A stretch of 31,168 nt of DNA from Firmicutes bacterium UBA5493 (GCA_002424045.1 DIPH01000053.1:1-31168); one strand, 5' to 3'. Counted from the stretch's first letter, positions 1 to 7,276 are shown. Numbers and translations are program-made. Notes: generated by a model not told the origin, from the sequence alone.

Positions 1-20
1 ACTTAATGTGCAAGTCTACA
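1..20. repeat. IS terminal repeat, left edge of window
   Basis: ACTTAATGTGCAAGTCTACA is the exact reverse complement of 31147-31166. It also resembles the ends of two internal repeats at 810-830 and 9841-9861, which share the core TGCAGGT[CT]TACA. Read outward it begins TG and ends CA, as IS3-type ends usually do. I infer that this is the terminus of an IS copy lying to the left of the window; the family cannot be proved without its transposase. Confidence 0.6.
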
Positions 21-54
21 ATCAGACGAAGTGGACTGTATCTACGCCAACAAC

Positions 55-300
55 ATGCTCATTTTTCTACCCGTGAAACGACAGGATTCTGTCTTTGCTG
101 AGGAAATTTTGGCAGATTTGATTCAACAGGGCTATACGGGAGAAACCCTATTGGCTGAGTTCAAAAAGATCAATCGACAGATTAGGCCAGCCGTTGAGCA
201 GATCATCCGAGAAGCAGATGCATTGGCCAAGGTTGCCTCTGAAAACTACAGGGATCTCACGGACGAAATCTTTGGATCCGATGACGAAGTAGAGGCTTGA
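55..300 (+). CDS. Small antitoxin of a RelBE-like toxin-antitoxin pair
   Basis: A short acidic protein of about 81 residues. The segment from AEEILADLIQQGY to KKINRQIRPAVEQIIREADAL resembles small antitoxins (often annotated AbrB/RelB-like) that precede RelE-type toxins; the C-terminus is acidic (GSDDEVEA). Its stop overlaps the TTG codon just before the toxin ATG at 303, the tight coupling typical of such operons. The start is uncertain: ATG 55, GTG 73 and GTG 31 are in frame, and no ribosome binding site is visible because the IS terminus ends at base 20. Promoter and possibly a few N-terminal codons may have been lost to that insertion. The family is inferred from pattern and context. Confidence 0.55.
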   Translation: MLIFLPVKRQDSVFAEEILADLIQQGYTGETLLAEFKKINRQIRPAVEQIIREADALAKVASENYRDLTDEIFGSDDEVEA

Positions 301-302
301 CT

Positions 303-598
303 ATGTTGCCAGTTGTGTACCTGCCGCAGGCAGAGAGATATCTTAAGAAACTAAAGGACAAGCATCTCAAAGATGAGTTCAAGAAAGCTATCTTTAGGAT
401 CAGGGAAAACCCTAGGATCGGCGAAGCAAAATCGGGGGACTTGAGGGGCATATTCAGTCTCGATGTATTTCACATGCCGGTCAAAATTATGAGCTTGCTT
501 ATCGTGTTTCAAAGCTTGAGAATGGTGACGTTATCGTGATCCTATTGGCGGGTACTAGGCAGAGCTTCTACAGGGAGCTAAAACGGTACCTGAGATAA
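303..598 (+). pseudogene. RelE/ParE-like toxin, frameshifted
   Basis: The first frame (from ATG 303) gives LPVVYLPQAERYLKKLKDK and continues to DLRGIFSLDVFH, a RelE-type fold start with the basic helix pair. Near base 470-476 it derails. The continuation HAGQNYELAYRVSKLENG, then DVIVILLAGTRQSFYRELKRYLR, is intact in another frame and stops at 596-598. A 2-bp CA duplication in tttCACAtgcc would explain the break. Joined, the product is about 98 residues, a normal RelE length. The toxin should be inactive unless the frameshift is an assembly error or is bypassed. Confidence 0.7.
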
Positions 599-696
599 CA
601 TGGAGAGGGTACCGACTGGTAAGACGGCTCTGGGAAAGCGCAGTATTCATTCAACCAATCGAATCTAGAGATCAACTGATTATTTCGGCGCGAAAG

Positions 697-830
697 AGCC
701 ATGGAAATCAATACGCGGATCAAAAAAAGCCGTAAAATACGGCAGATAAAAACCAGCTATGGATAATCTGTACAGAAAACAATGAGCCGTAAACTGCCCC
801 TTTCTAAGGATTTAAGAGTGCAGGTTTACA
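697..830. repeat. Dispersed ~133-bp IS-end repeat, copy 1
   Basis: Matches 9729-9861 along most of its length, in the same orientation. Shared landmarks are an AATCAATA block, GGATC(A/G)AAAAAAGCCGTA, the hairpin GCCGTA-aaa-TACGGC (729-743), an AACCAGCTA block, and the terminus TTTAAGAGTGCAGGTTTACA at 811-830. On the minus strand the hairpin is followed by a run of T, so it can act as a terminator for transcription entering from the right-hand end. No transposase remains beside it. Read as a decayed end of the IS family seen at the window edges. Confidence 0.6.
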
Positions 831-965
831 ACTAGAAGCCTTGTGCGAAGGGCACTTCCCAGAAGCCCTACGTGGATATCTACTAGCCAAGTATCGTGAA
901 GAGCCATTTCCATACCAATTTACTGAGCAAGACCTTTACGAGCACATCAGGCAGGACATTCAAGA
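831..965 (+). other. Short open stretch, possible gene fragment
   Basis: An open plus-strand frame runs from just after the IS-end repeat (in frame from 832, TTG at 841) to a stop at 1057-1059. Its first 40 or so codons (GHFPEALRGYLLAKYREEP and onward) look protein-like. The rest overlaps the IS21 relic on the other strand. No start with a ribosome binding site and no family recognised. It may be the C-terminal scrap of a gene that the IS end interrupted, or chance. Confidence 0.2.
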
Positions 966-1403
966 CTACAAGGCTGGGAGACTGGATGTCACCGCACCTT
1001 CACCTTGGAGACGAACATATTCAGAGATGTCCCTCGTGTTAGCCTGGATGCTTAGATAATCGGGGAGCACACCAGTGTAACTGAACTCTGAAGCGGCAGC
1101 TACTTCAGGCACGTTTGCGAAGTGCTCTACAGCGTCCCTAAGCGATACCGCACTGTACAGCCCATAAAAGTCAAAAGCCTGGAGGAGTGTCGCCTGAGAA
1201 TAGGTCTTCTGTACTTTGAAGACCAAGTTGTACTGATCCCTAACATATTTGCCCTTCTCCTTCCTGATGACATCCAGGAAGTGGGGAAGATTGGGAACAT
1301 AATCAAGGTCTTGTAATACTTTTTGGTAGAGCTCATTTATGCTAACACCGTGATTTCTCAGATGGGTGTTATTTTGGATAAGTTCTCCTTTACCCAAACT
1401 CAA
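966..1403 (-). pseudogene. IS21-family transposase IstA, C-terminal fragment
   Basis: About 145 residues with the look of the IstA C-terminal region: KYVRDQYNLVFKVQKTYSQ, then LLQAFDFYGLYSAVSLRDAV with EHFANVPE, and near the end IQANTRDISEYVRL. IstA is normally 400-500 residues, so the DNA-binding and DDE catalytic parts are absent, and no IstB follows. It ends close to the IS-end repeat copy 1. Family assignment is from pattern recognition only. Almost certainly nonfunctional. Confidence 0.5.
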
Positions 1404-1557
1404 CGGATGTGCTTTTAGAGGGTGCTGCTAAGGTGTCTTGTTAGCCGATGGAAAGGTTCAATTCCTGCGGTCCGGCAATGGAAGATAATCGAGCTAGGCG
1501 ATTTAGTCGAAGAGGATTAAGTGAAGAACTGCATAATATCGAAAGGTAATTCTCAAT

Positions 1558-1594
1558 AGATACTTCTATCACAGATACTTCTATCACCGTGATA
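1558..1594. repeat. 15-bp tandem repeat plus inverted repeat upstream of 1657
   Basis: AGATACTTCTATCAC occurs twice in tandem (1558-1572, 1573-1587). The second copy runs into TATCAC-C-GTGATA, a perfect palindrome at 1582-1594. GTGATA occurs again at 1649-1654, touching the start of the downstream gene. The rest of 1404-1656 shows no gene. The arrangement suggests an operator cluster controlling the 1657 gene set, but no clear sigma-A promoter could be picked out. Confidence 0.4.
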
Positions 1595-1656
1595 TTCGGA
1601 ATAAGCTTATCTCAGTTGGGAAAACTAAGCTGACAAATCATGGGGGCTGTGATAGT

Positions 1657-2247
1657 ATGAGAGTTACCCAACGGCATGTTTTGGCTGATACATGGTTGTG
1701 GGATAATAATGCATGGAAGGGGGAGATTGTTTTGGATGTGTATTGTCAGAGCCGTCCTGCTTATCGGATGCTTGATTTTGACACTCTCTATGCTGAGTGG
1801 TTTAATTCAGTAAAAGAAGTAGAGGAAGATGATCTCACCAATCTAGAAGTCTTCCAATCCACGCTTCATACGATTTACCAGGATTTCGAGTACTATCGTT
1901 CAGATCTAGGGAAATTATTTGACTCTTTGAGTACAGAGAAAAAAGAACGTTTTAAGAACGGCATAAGAAACATTTGGGATCAGTATAACCTGTTATTGGA
2001 GCATGCTTGGAATTCGAACGAGGACTTCGAGGTCTTGTTAGATTTCCTAAAGGAGTTGCCAGCGAGAATGCGGTTTATTTTAAGGAGGCTAGCTTCTCAA
2101 GAAGTTGAAGTAGTCGTCCCCGAACCGAAGCAATTTTCGCCGACCGGGAAGTTTTTGGAAGGTGAACGATATAAAGAGCTAGAAGAGACTGGATGTAGCC
2201 AGTCTCTTTTTTTGAGGTTGCCAATGCATACAAATGAGGTGGTATAG
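1657..2247 (+). CDS. Unknown protein, first gene of a SecB-like set
   Basis: A 196-residue acidic protein with no signal peptide or membrane segment and no family recognised. The middle (about 45-145) is rich in predicted helix with alternating acidic and aromatic residues (DFEYYRSDLGKLFDSL, IRNIWDQYNLLLEHAW). The ribosome binding site is weak (GGGGG about 10 bases ahead). Its 3' end is odd: a perfect intrinsic terminator hairpin (2184-2213) lies inside the reading frame, so the last ~20 residues are encoded by terminator sequence. The stop (2245-2247) overlaps the GTG start of the SecB-like gene by one base. The original stop may have been lost by mutation. No function can be given. Confidence 0.55.
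   Translation: MRVTQRHVLADTWLWDNNAWKGEIVLDVYCQSRPAYRMLDFDTLYAEWFNSVKEVEEDDLTNLEVFQSTLHTIYQDFEYYRSDLGKLFDSLSTEKKERFKNGIRNIWDQYNLLLEHAWNSNEDFEVLLDFLKELPARMRFILRRLASQEVEVVVPEPKQFSPTGKFLEGERYKELEETGCSQSLFLRLPMHTNEVV
2184..2213 (+). terminator. Intrinsic terminator inside the 3' end of the 1657 gene
   Basis: AGAGACTGG, a 6-base loop (ATGTAG), CCAGTCTCT and then seven T. The 9-bp stem extends by one A-T pair. It is a textbook Rho-independent terminator, yet it lies upstream of the stop codon of the 1657 frame and upstream of the SecB-like gene, so it could act as an attenuator between the two. Translation to the stop at 2247 would disrupt the hairpin, a possible coupling mechanism. Confidence 0.75.
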
Positions 2248-2657
2248 TGAGCCGCGAACGTTATTCAAAGTTTATTGAGGGACTTGATTTACAGCAAATA
2301 TACCTAGTGAATCTCAGCTGCAGTCGCCAAGTAGATGTAGAAGGTGAGCGCTGGTATGTAGATCTACGACCAGAGTTTAGGGTAGTGGACTCTGGCAAGA
2401 GTGAGGAAATTAGAGTTGAAGCTAGACTTCGAGCCAGCGCGCATGAGCAAAAAGTGCAGATGATGGTTGTGGATGCCACCTTCATGCTTGTTTATCATAG
2501 CGCTAGCGATACTGATTTTGATGATGAGATCAAGGAGATCTTCTTGAAAAGTAACCCGCCACTCAATATTTGGCCCTACGCTAGAGAAGTAATCAGCTCC
2601 ATGACAACCAGGATGGGTTTTCCTCCGCTAATTATTGAACCCTATAAGGTTTATTAG
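2247..2657 (+). CDS. SecB-like chaperone domain protein
   Basis: A 136-residue protein whose C-terminal part, NIWPYAREVISSMTTRMGFP with PLIIEPYKV, matches the hallmark SecB block (PYARE..S....GFPPL...P). The N-terminal half (about 10-85) is compatible with the SecB beta-strands (IYLVNLSCSRQVDVEG, EIRVEARLRAS). SecB binds unfolded clients. In Gram-positives true SecB is usually absent, and solitary SecB-like proteins are known as partners of toxin-antitoxin modules (TAC systems). Here it sits between two unknown genes, starts at GTG (AGGTGG just ahead) and its stop abuts the GTG of the next gene, so the three are co-translated. Client or partner is unknown; the neighbours are not recognisable toxins. 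Confidence 0.6.
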   Translation: MSRERYSKFIEGLDLQQIYLVNLSCSRQVDVEGERWYVDLRPEFRVVDSGKSEEIRVEARLRASAHEQKVQMMVVDATFMLVYHSASDTDFDDEIKEIFLKSNPPLNIWPYAREVISSMTTRMGFPPLIIEPYKVY

Positions 2658-3144
2658 GTGATTCAAGTGGTAACTGTCTTAAACGGAATTAAAGATCAGT
2701 GGATACCAAGGGCTGAAATAAGAGAGATCGGAGACTTTCTATTGATTCACCCTGAATACTTGTATCCACTCAATAACTTTGTTACCCAAACGCGTTGCGT
2801 ATGTCACCTTCATAACAAACTGGAGCTGGCCCTAAAGGAAGCTGCTAGCCTAGATGTGATCAAGGAAGGAGATGTTACGAACCAATTTGCTACACTCTCT
2901 ACTCAATTTGCGAAATATGACCTTGCCAACTCAGGTCATGCTCGTGGAGATCTCTTGGAGTATCTATGTTACTCTAAAGGACCATTCAACCGACGCCAAT
3001 TTGGAGCTAGTGAGATATTACGCTTTCGAAGATGCACCATACAAAACGAGCGTGGAGAAGCTTTATTGGGGGCCACTCGAAAATCCAATCGGTTTGGTTC
3101 TTACTAAACAGATATCCCCGTTTTCCGGATCTTTTAGTGGATAG
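2658..3144 (+). pseudogene. Unknown protein, third gene of the SecB-like set, probable frameshift
   Basis: Starts at GTG immediately after the SecB-like stop. The first frame is protein-like to about residue 112 (SGHARGDLLEYLCYSKGPFN). After that it turns arginine-rich and low quality, stopping at 3107. A second frame carries the more natural continuation (NLELVRYYAFEDAPYKTSVE, then KLYWGPLENPIGLVLTK) and stops at 3142-3144. A frameshift around 2970-3000 is the simplest explanation. No family recognised; the RGDLLEYL segment is loosely reminiscent of nuclease-like helices, but that is too weak to name. If the frameshift is real, the set is dead; if it is a sequencing error, the product is about 160 residues. 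Confidence 0.45.
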
Positions 3145-3472
3145 TGTAGTAAGCTGACTATTCCCATCGTATCCGATGTTTGGCTACGGCCAGATGCATG
3201 TTAGATACGACCATGACGGTTTCATGGTAAAGAGCAGAATTGTTTGCTGCTCCCCACCGGGCGAGTAGCCGGAAGGCCTCCGTGGATTGCGGTAGGTTGC
3301 GCCGGTCGTTGATATTTGCACAAAGCCCCGATCCGTTATACTAGTTTAAAGTTGCCTTCTAGTCCGTGACTTTGGCCGTTATCCCCGCGAGGGTGATCCT
3401 CTTTTCTCGTGAACATAGCCTTATTTGATAGGAATACCCAGAAAAGAAAGAGTATTAAGGGAGGATTTTTAC
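3145..3472. other. Gene-free gap with an unexplained minus-strand open stretch
   Basis: No convincing gene. On the minus strand 3161-3340 is open for 60 codons between two stops, ending VAKHRIRWE, with protein-like composition (STEAFRLLARWGAANNSALY) but no credible start or ribosome binding site. It may be the C-terminal scrap of a lost gene. The rest is featureless and runs into the IS3 relic. Confidence 0.3.
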
Positions 3473-3586
3473 AAGACGCGGCGCGTACAAAAACGGCTAG
3501 GTTATCTTAACCCAATAGAATGGCTTAATTATTATACAGAAGAGTCTTAATGAGTGTCGCTTAGCAAGTGTCGGAAAGTGTTGACA
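3473..3586 (+). mobile_element. IS3-family relic: OrfB C-terminus and right end
   Basis: Twenty-five codons (RRVQKRLGYLNPIEWLNYY and on to the stop at 3548-3550) match the very C-terminus of IS3-type OrfB integrase proteins (the [YR]R.QKRLGYL.P.E motif). Downstream is a short right end with GTGTCGCTTAGC and GTGTCGGAAAGTGTTGACA, ending in CA as expected. Nothing of the catalytic DDE core remains. It abuts the 3' end of the LacI-type gene with 16 bp between. Confidence 0.65.
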
Positions 3587-3602
3587 ACCCCTGCCAGGTT
3601 TT

Positions 3603-4634
3603 TCACGAATCGCTACAGGCGCGCATCGCGGCTACAGATTCCCTTTCAACAAGTTCCACGTCTAAGACTAGTGATTCCGCGGGTGAATCGGGTGAATTGA
3701 GTTGGCGGAACAAGATTTCAACCGCAAGTTCCGCTTTTTTGTCAATATCCTGTGCTATGGTGGTAAGCTGAGGGATTACCAAGGTACTTATTGTCGAATT
3801 GTCAAATCCAATAATGGAAAAATCTTTGGGTACAAATATGTCATTTTTGGCAAGACCGCGGATAAGATAGGGTACGATTTGATCACTAGTCACAAATGCG
3901 GCGGTGATTTCGTCATGTAGACAGGCCATTCTTTCACCCATTTGGATGATCGCCTCAGGCTGAACATCCGATTTAACAACGAAATGGTGTCTTGGGTTAA
4001 GTGCAATACCATTATTTTTCAGTTCACTGCAAAATCCATCGAAGCGATGTTTGACAACTCCATTGCCCCTGAGAGGTGGACCCACAAAAGCTATTTTGCG
4101 GTGCCCTTTCTCTATTAGATAACGAGCCGCCAGTTGACCTCCTTTGTCATCATCAATACCCACATTGGATAATTGACGCGCATCACTGTAACTATCAATA
4201 AAAACCAAAGGTACATCGTTGATACTATAGATGTTTTCTATCTCGTCATCGAACATCCCTAGAAGAATCGCACCCTCAACATTCCAAGTGCGCAGGCTTC
4301 GTAAAACGTCTTCGTGAGATTCCACCTTATTGACCATGGTATAATAGCCTTGGTCTTGCACTTTCTGGATAACAATGCCTAAAAGGGTCGCGTGATGAGG
4401 GTTGCGTAAGGTGTTTTCATCAGGTTCGCCCCGAAGGATAATGGAGATAATTTTAGAAGTACTCTTAGCTAAACTACGTGCCGATAGATTCGGTACGTAG
4501 TTGTGCTCTTCAATTATCTTTAGAATGCGTTTTGCATTTTCTTCAGATACCCTGGAAAACTTGCCATTGATTACATTGGATACGGTCATCACGCTAACCC
4601 CGGCTTCGCGCGCTATATCCTTTAATGTTACCAC
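3603..4634 (-). CDS. LacI-family sugar-responsive repressor
   Basis: 343 residues, normal for LacI/GalR. The N-terminus VTLKDIAREAGVSVMTVSNV is the helix-turn-helix, followed by the hinge (YVPNLSARSLAKS) and a periplasmic-binding-protein-like effector domain (DVPLVFIDSY; GHRKIAFVGPPLRG; FSIIGFDNSTIS). The start is GTG 4632-4634: it gives the canonical MVTLKDIA and has GAGGGAG eight bases ahead, whereas the in-frame ATG at 4638-4640 is too close to that site. It is divergent from the sugar importer and should repress it in the absence of a sugar. Near-identical operator-like sites lie in both promoters, suggesting autoregulation as well. Effector unknown, probably an oligosaccharide given the GH13 partner. 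Confidence 0.9.
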   Translation of the reverse strand: MVTLKDIAREAGVSVMTVSNVINGKFSRVSEENAKRILKIIEEHNYVPNLSARSLAKSTSKIISIILRGEPDENTLRNPHHATLLGIVIQKVQDQGYYTMVNKVESHEDVLRSLRTWNVEGAILLGMFDDEIENIYSINDVPLVFIDSYSDARQLSNVGIDDDKGGQLAARYLIEKGHRKIAFVGPPLRGNGVVKHRFDGFCSELKNNGIALNPRHHFVVKSDVQPEAIIQMGERMACLHDEITAAFVTSDQIVPYLIRGLAKNDIFVPKDFSIIGFDNSTISTLVIPQLTTIAQDIDKKAELAVEILFRQLNSPDSPAESLVLDVELVERESVAAMRACSDS

Positions 4635-4651
4635 GATCATCACTCCCTCGG

Positions 4652-4663
4652 TTTAGCGCTATA
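4652..4663. promoter_or_regulatory. Putative LacI-family operator, repressor side
   Basis: TTTAGC-GCTATA, an imperfect palindrome with a central CG as in LacI-family operators. It lies just downstream of the -10 of the repressor promoter. The related GTTTAGCGATATAC lies at 4870-4883 beside the importer promoter. Autoregulation is inferred. Confidence 0.5.
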
Positions 4664-4666
4664 TTA

Positions 4667-4695
4667 AGGATACACATCTTCACAGAAAAGATCAA
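4667..4695 (-). promoter_or_regulatory. Promoter for the LacI-type repressor
   Basis: On the minus strand TTGATC (4690-4695), a 17-bp spacer and TATCCT (4667-4672), sigma-A like, about 33 bases before the GTG start. Just upstream is CACTTT-gcaa-AAAGTG (4706-4721), a perfect inverted repeat of unknown role. Confidence 0.55.
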
Positions 4696-4833
4696 CTAGA
4701 AATGGCACTTTGCAAAAAGTGACTTTGAGCCAAATATGACTAGATAATGCACGTATACTGCATGAATTGGTTGTAATGCATGACGTCAATCTGCAAAGTA
4801 AAGATTTTTCGGTAATTATTGCTTAACCTAGTA

Positions 4834-4862
4834 TTGACATTTTCAACCGATCTTGGTATAGT
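4834..4862 (+). promoter_or_regulatory. Sigma-A promoter of the sugar importer operon
   Basis: TTGACA (4834-4839), a 17-bp spacer and TATAGT (4857-4862): nearly consensus. The transcription start would fall near 4869, directly on the operator-like site at 4870-4883, as expected for repression by roadblock or occlusion. Confidence 0.8.
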
Positions 4863-4869
4863 GGGGGTA

Positions 4870-4883
4870 GTTTAGCGATATAC
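4870..4883. promoter_or_regulatory. Putative LacI-family operator, importer side
   Basis: GTTTAGCGATATAC shares GTTTAGCG and ATATA with the site at 4651-4664 and has the central CG. It overlaps the predicted transcription start of the importer operon. Confidence 0.5.
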
Positions 4884-4918
4884 CTAAAAGGTGTGACACA
4901 AAACAGAGGAGGTTAACC

Positions 4919-6274
4919 ATGAAAGTGAAAAAAGCGCTCGTCATGACATTTTTACTGACCTTTATGTTAAGCTTTACGATCTGCAATAACACCCTAGCGC
5001 AAGAAATGCCGTCAGATCTAATCGGAAATATTATCCAGTACGACCCAAGCGTGCCTTTAAACAACGGGGAAGACATTACTGTGGAACTATGGTACTGGAC
5101 CGGGGCGGCAAACCTTTTTGAATCTCTTGCCACAAAATATATGGCTATTCATCCTAATGTGACCATTAGGCTTGTGGAAAACCCTTGGGATGATTATTGG
5201 ACGAAACTTCCACTGGCACTTCAAGGATCCGATGGTCCGGCAATTTTCAACATACACAATAGCCACCATGAAAACCTCATAGGATATCTCGCACCATACG
5301 ATATACCAGTCGGTGACTTGGAAGCCGAGTTTACTGGAGTTTCCGGTCACCTAATTGATGGAAAGATCTACTATACAGATTACGGCCTAATGACGGGAAC
5401 AGTGTACTACAACACGGATATGTGGGCGGCCGCTGGCTTAACCAAGGCTGATATTCCGACTACTTGGGACGAATTCCGCGAAGTTGCTAAGAGACTCACT
5501 ATTCGGAAGGATGGTAAGCTAATTCAGGCGGGTTATAGCTATAACGGTGGTATCCAGGGTGACGTCCTTGGCATGAACTATCAATACGGCCAAAATCTTT
5601 TCACTTGGGACAACAAGATTAGTCTTAATAATGATGCAATGAATATGGTAATTCAGCGTCTAAAGGACATGTACGAAAAGGACGGAGTCTGCGACTATAA
5701 TTTTGGTAACAATGCCGGGGATAATTTCGGACAAGGTCTTGTTGCAATGTATTTGGGTTGGGGTTTTATGACGAATGTATTTGGTCAAAACTTTCCCAAT
5801 ACTCCATTTGAGTGTTTTGAGATACCTACACCAACCAACGACATCCCATATGCGTTCCATCGTTACAATGGGGAGTCAACATTCGGCGTGAATAAAAACG
5901 CACCCGCGGATCAGCAAAGTATTGCACAGGATATCATCCTCTTCTTCCTTGCTAACGATGCTATTCAGAAAGAGTTCTGCCTCGTTAATGCCGTGTTCCC
6001 AATGAAAGTAACATTACAAGACGACGACGAATTGCTAAGCATCCCCAGCGTAGCTATTCTGAAAGACCACATTGATCGCTATATTTGGCCTGGGCCGATG
6101 CCGAGTACTGTGGAGGACAATATTAAAATCGCGCTCGAAAACATTTTTTACAACAATGAAGACATTACAAAAGCACTAACCATGGCTGAAAAGGCTATCA
6201 ACGAAGATCTGGAATATTCGGATTTCACGTCTCAGGAGCCAATGTATAAATACGCCAGTGAAGCGAAGAAATAA
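4919..6274 (+). CDS. Extracellular sugar-binding protein, family 1 (MalE-like)
   Basis: 451 residues. It has a signal peptide with a KVKK head, a hydrophobic core to about residue 21 and a likely cleavage TLA-Q at 27/28. The Cys at 22 is not in a good lipobox (FTIC), so attachment as a lipoprotein is doubtful. The mature part starts with ITVELWYWTG and contains features typical of family 1 binding proteins (MAIHPNVTIRLVENPWDDYW; an IPTTWDEFREVAKRL block; GESTFGVNKNAP). AGGAGG stands seven bases ahead of ATG. First gene of the operon under the 4834 promoter; it delivers sugar, probably an oligosaccharide, to the two permeases downstream. Confidence 0.9.
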   Translation: MKVKKALVMTFLLTFMLSFTICNNTLAQEMPSDLIGNIIQYDPSVPLNNGEDITVELWYWTGAANLFESLATKYMAIHPNVTIRLVENPWDDYWTKLPLALQGSDGPAIFNIHNSHHENLIGYLAPYDIPVGDLEAEFTGVSGHLIDGKIYYTDYGLMTGTVYYNTDMWAAAGLTKADIPTTWDEFREVAKRLTIRKDGKLIQAGYSYNGGIQGDVLGMNYQYGQNLFTWDNKISLNNDAMNMVIQRLKDMYEKDGVCDYNFGNNAGDNFGQGLVAMYLGWGFMTNVFGQNFPNTPFECFEIPTPTNDIPYAFHRYNGESTFGVNKNAPADQQSIAQDIILFFLANDAIQKEFCLVNAVFPMKVTLQDDDELLSIPSVAILKDHIDRYIWPGPMPSTVEDNIKIALENIFYNNEDITKALTMAEKAINEDLEYSDFTSQEPMYKYASEAKK

Positions 6275-6313
6275 CGATCGATTAGGTCTCAATTGATAGG
6301 TTATAGCGGGCTA

Positions 6314-6345
6314 CCGGTGGGCGAGTTGTCGCCCTCCGGCGTTTT
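6314..6345 (+). terminator. Intercistronic hairpin after the sugar-binding protein
   Basis: CCGGTGGGCGA, loop GTTG, TCGCCCTCCGG (11-bp stem, one mismatch), followed by C-G-TTTT. It lies between the binding-protein gene and the permeases. Such hairpins usually cause partial termination or protect the upstream mRNA, giving more binding protein than permease. Confidence 0.65.
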
Positions 6346-6369
6346 AATAATTAGTGGGGTGGGTGCCTA

Positions 6370-7263
6370 ATGCAAGGTCATCATAGAGGAAAAAAAGTGC
6401 TTCGAAACTCTAGCGAGGTCGCTCTGAGAAGTATCGCGGTTTTCTTAATGAGCGTTTTCTTTTTGCTGTTCTTTGCTGTCCCCATCGGCATAGCTTTCAT
6501 TGGAAGTTTCCATCAGTGGAATCCGTTGAAGCAGCAATTTGATTTTCTTGGTATGAGAAATTGGAACAGGATATTCGCAAATGGACTTTTCTGGCACTCA
6601 ATGAAAAATACTTTCGTTTTCGCGATGATTGCCGTTTTCTTCCGGGTTATTCTAGGTCTTATCCTGGCCCATGTTCTTCACTCCAAACTGATCAAGCACA
6701 AATCGGTGTACCGTACACTCTACTATTTACCTACCATTACGCCCATGGTTGCGGTTGCCTTTGTCTGGAAGTTTATTTTTGATCCGCGTATAGGTTTATT
6801 GAACAGATTGTTGAACTCTGATATCAACTGGTTATACGATGGTAGGTACGCTCTTGCAGCGATGTTGATACTCACTATCTGGAAAGATTTCGGGTACGCA
6901 GTAGTCATACTCCTTGGCGGGTTGTATTCATTGCCAACGGAGTGTTTTGAAGCAGCGGAAATTGATGGTGCTAACTCGTGGCAACGTTTTACCAGGCTGA
7001 CCCTACCACTTCTAAGACCAATGGTACTGTTTGTTATCATTGTCTCACTTATCTCGTATTTCCAAGCATATATTCCGGTGATGGTTTTAACTCAGGGCGG
7101 GCCTGGCACACAGACATATCTCGTCACTTATTTGATTTATAAAGAAGCCTTTAGCAAATATAATTTCGGCTACGCTTCGGCTCTTTCCTTTATTGTCTTT
7201 GTCTTCATAGCCATCTTGACCGCAGTTACCTTCAAGATATCAGGTAAGAACGTCCCGTTTTAG
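6370..7263 (+). CDS. Sugar ABC importer permease, MalF/UgpA type
   Basis: 297 residues with about six transmembrane segments (first at about 20-45) and the cytoplasmic EAA loop EAAEIDGANSWQRF starting near residue 194, the contact site for the ATPase. The C-terminal MVLTQGGPGTQTYLVTYLIY is typical of this family. Start ATG 6370 is preceded by a weak GGGGTGGG. It lies between the binding protein and the second permease. No ATP-binding subunit is encoded in this operon, so a shared MsmX/MsmK-type ATPase encoded elsewhere must be used; this is common in Bacillota. Confidence 0.92.
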   Translation: MQGHHRGKKVLRNSSEVALRSIAVFLMSVFFLLFFAVPIGIAFIGSFHQWNPLKQQFDFLGMRNWNRIFANGLFWHSMKNTFVFAMIAVFFRVILGLILAHVLHSKLIKHKSVYRTLYYLPTITPMVAVAFVWKFIFDPRIGLLNRLLNSDINWLYDGRYALAAMLILTIWKDFGYAVVILLGGLYSLPTECFEAAEIDGANSWQRFTRLTLPLLRPMVLFVIIVSLISYFQAYIPVMVLTQGGPGTQTYLVTYLIYKEAFSKYNFGYASALSFIVFVFIAILTAVTFKISGKNVPF

Positions 7264-7276
7264 AAGGAGGATCACC

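Noticed and set aside
1440..1490. tRNA T-loop-like GGTTCAATTCC
   Set aside because: The stem bases around the loop do not pair (AAAGG against CCTGC), and no acceptor, D or anticodon arm can be built upstream.
3568..3920. Plus-strand open frames opposite the LacI gene
   Set aside because: They are antisense shadows of a clear LacI-family protein on the minus strand.
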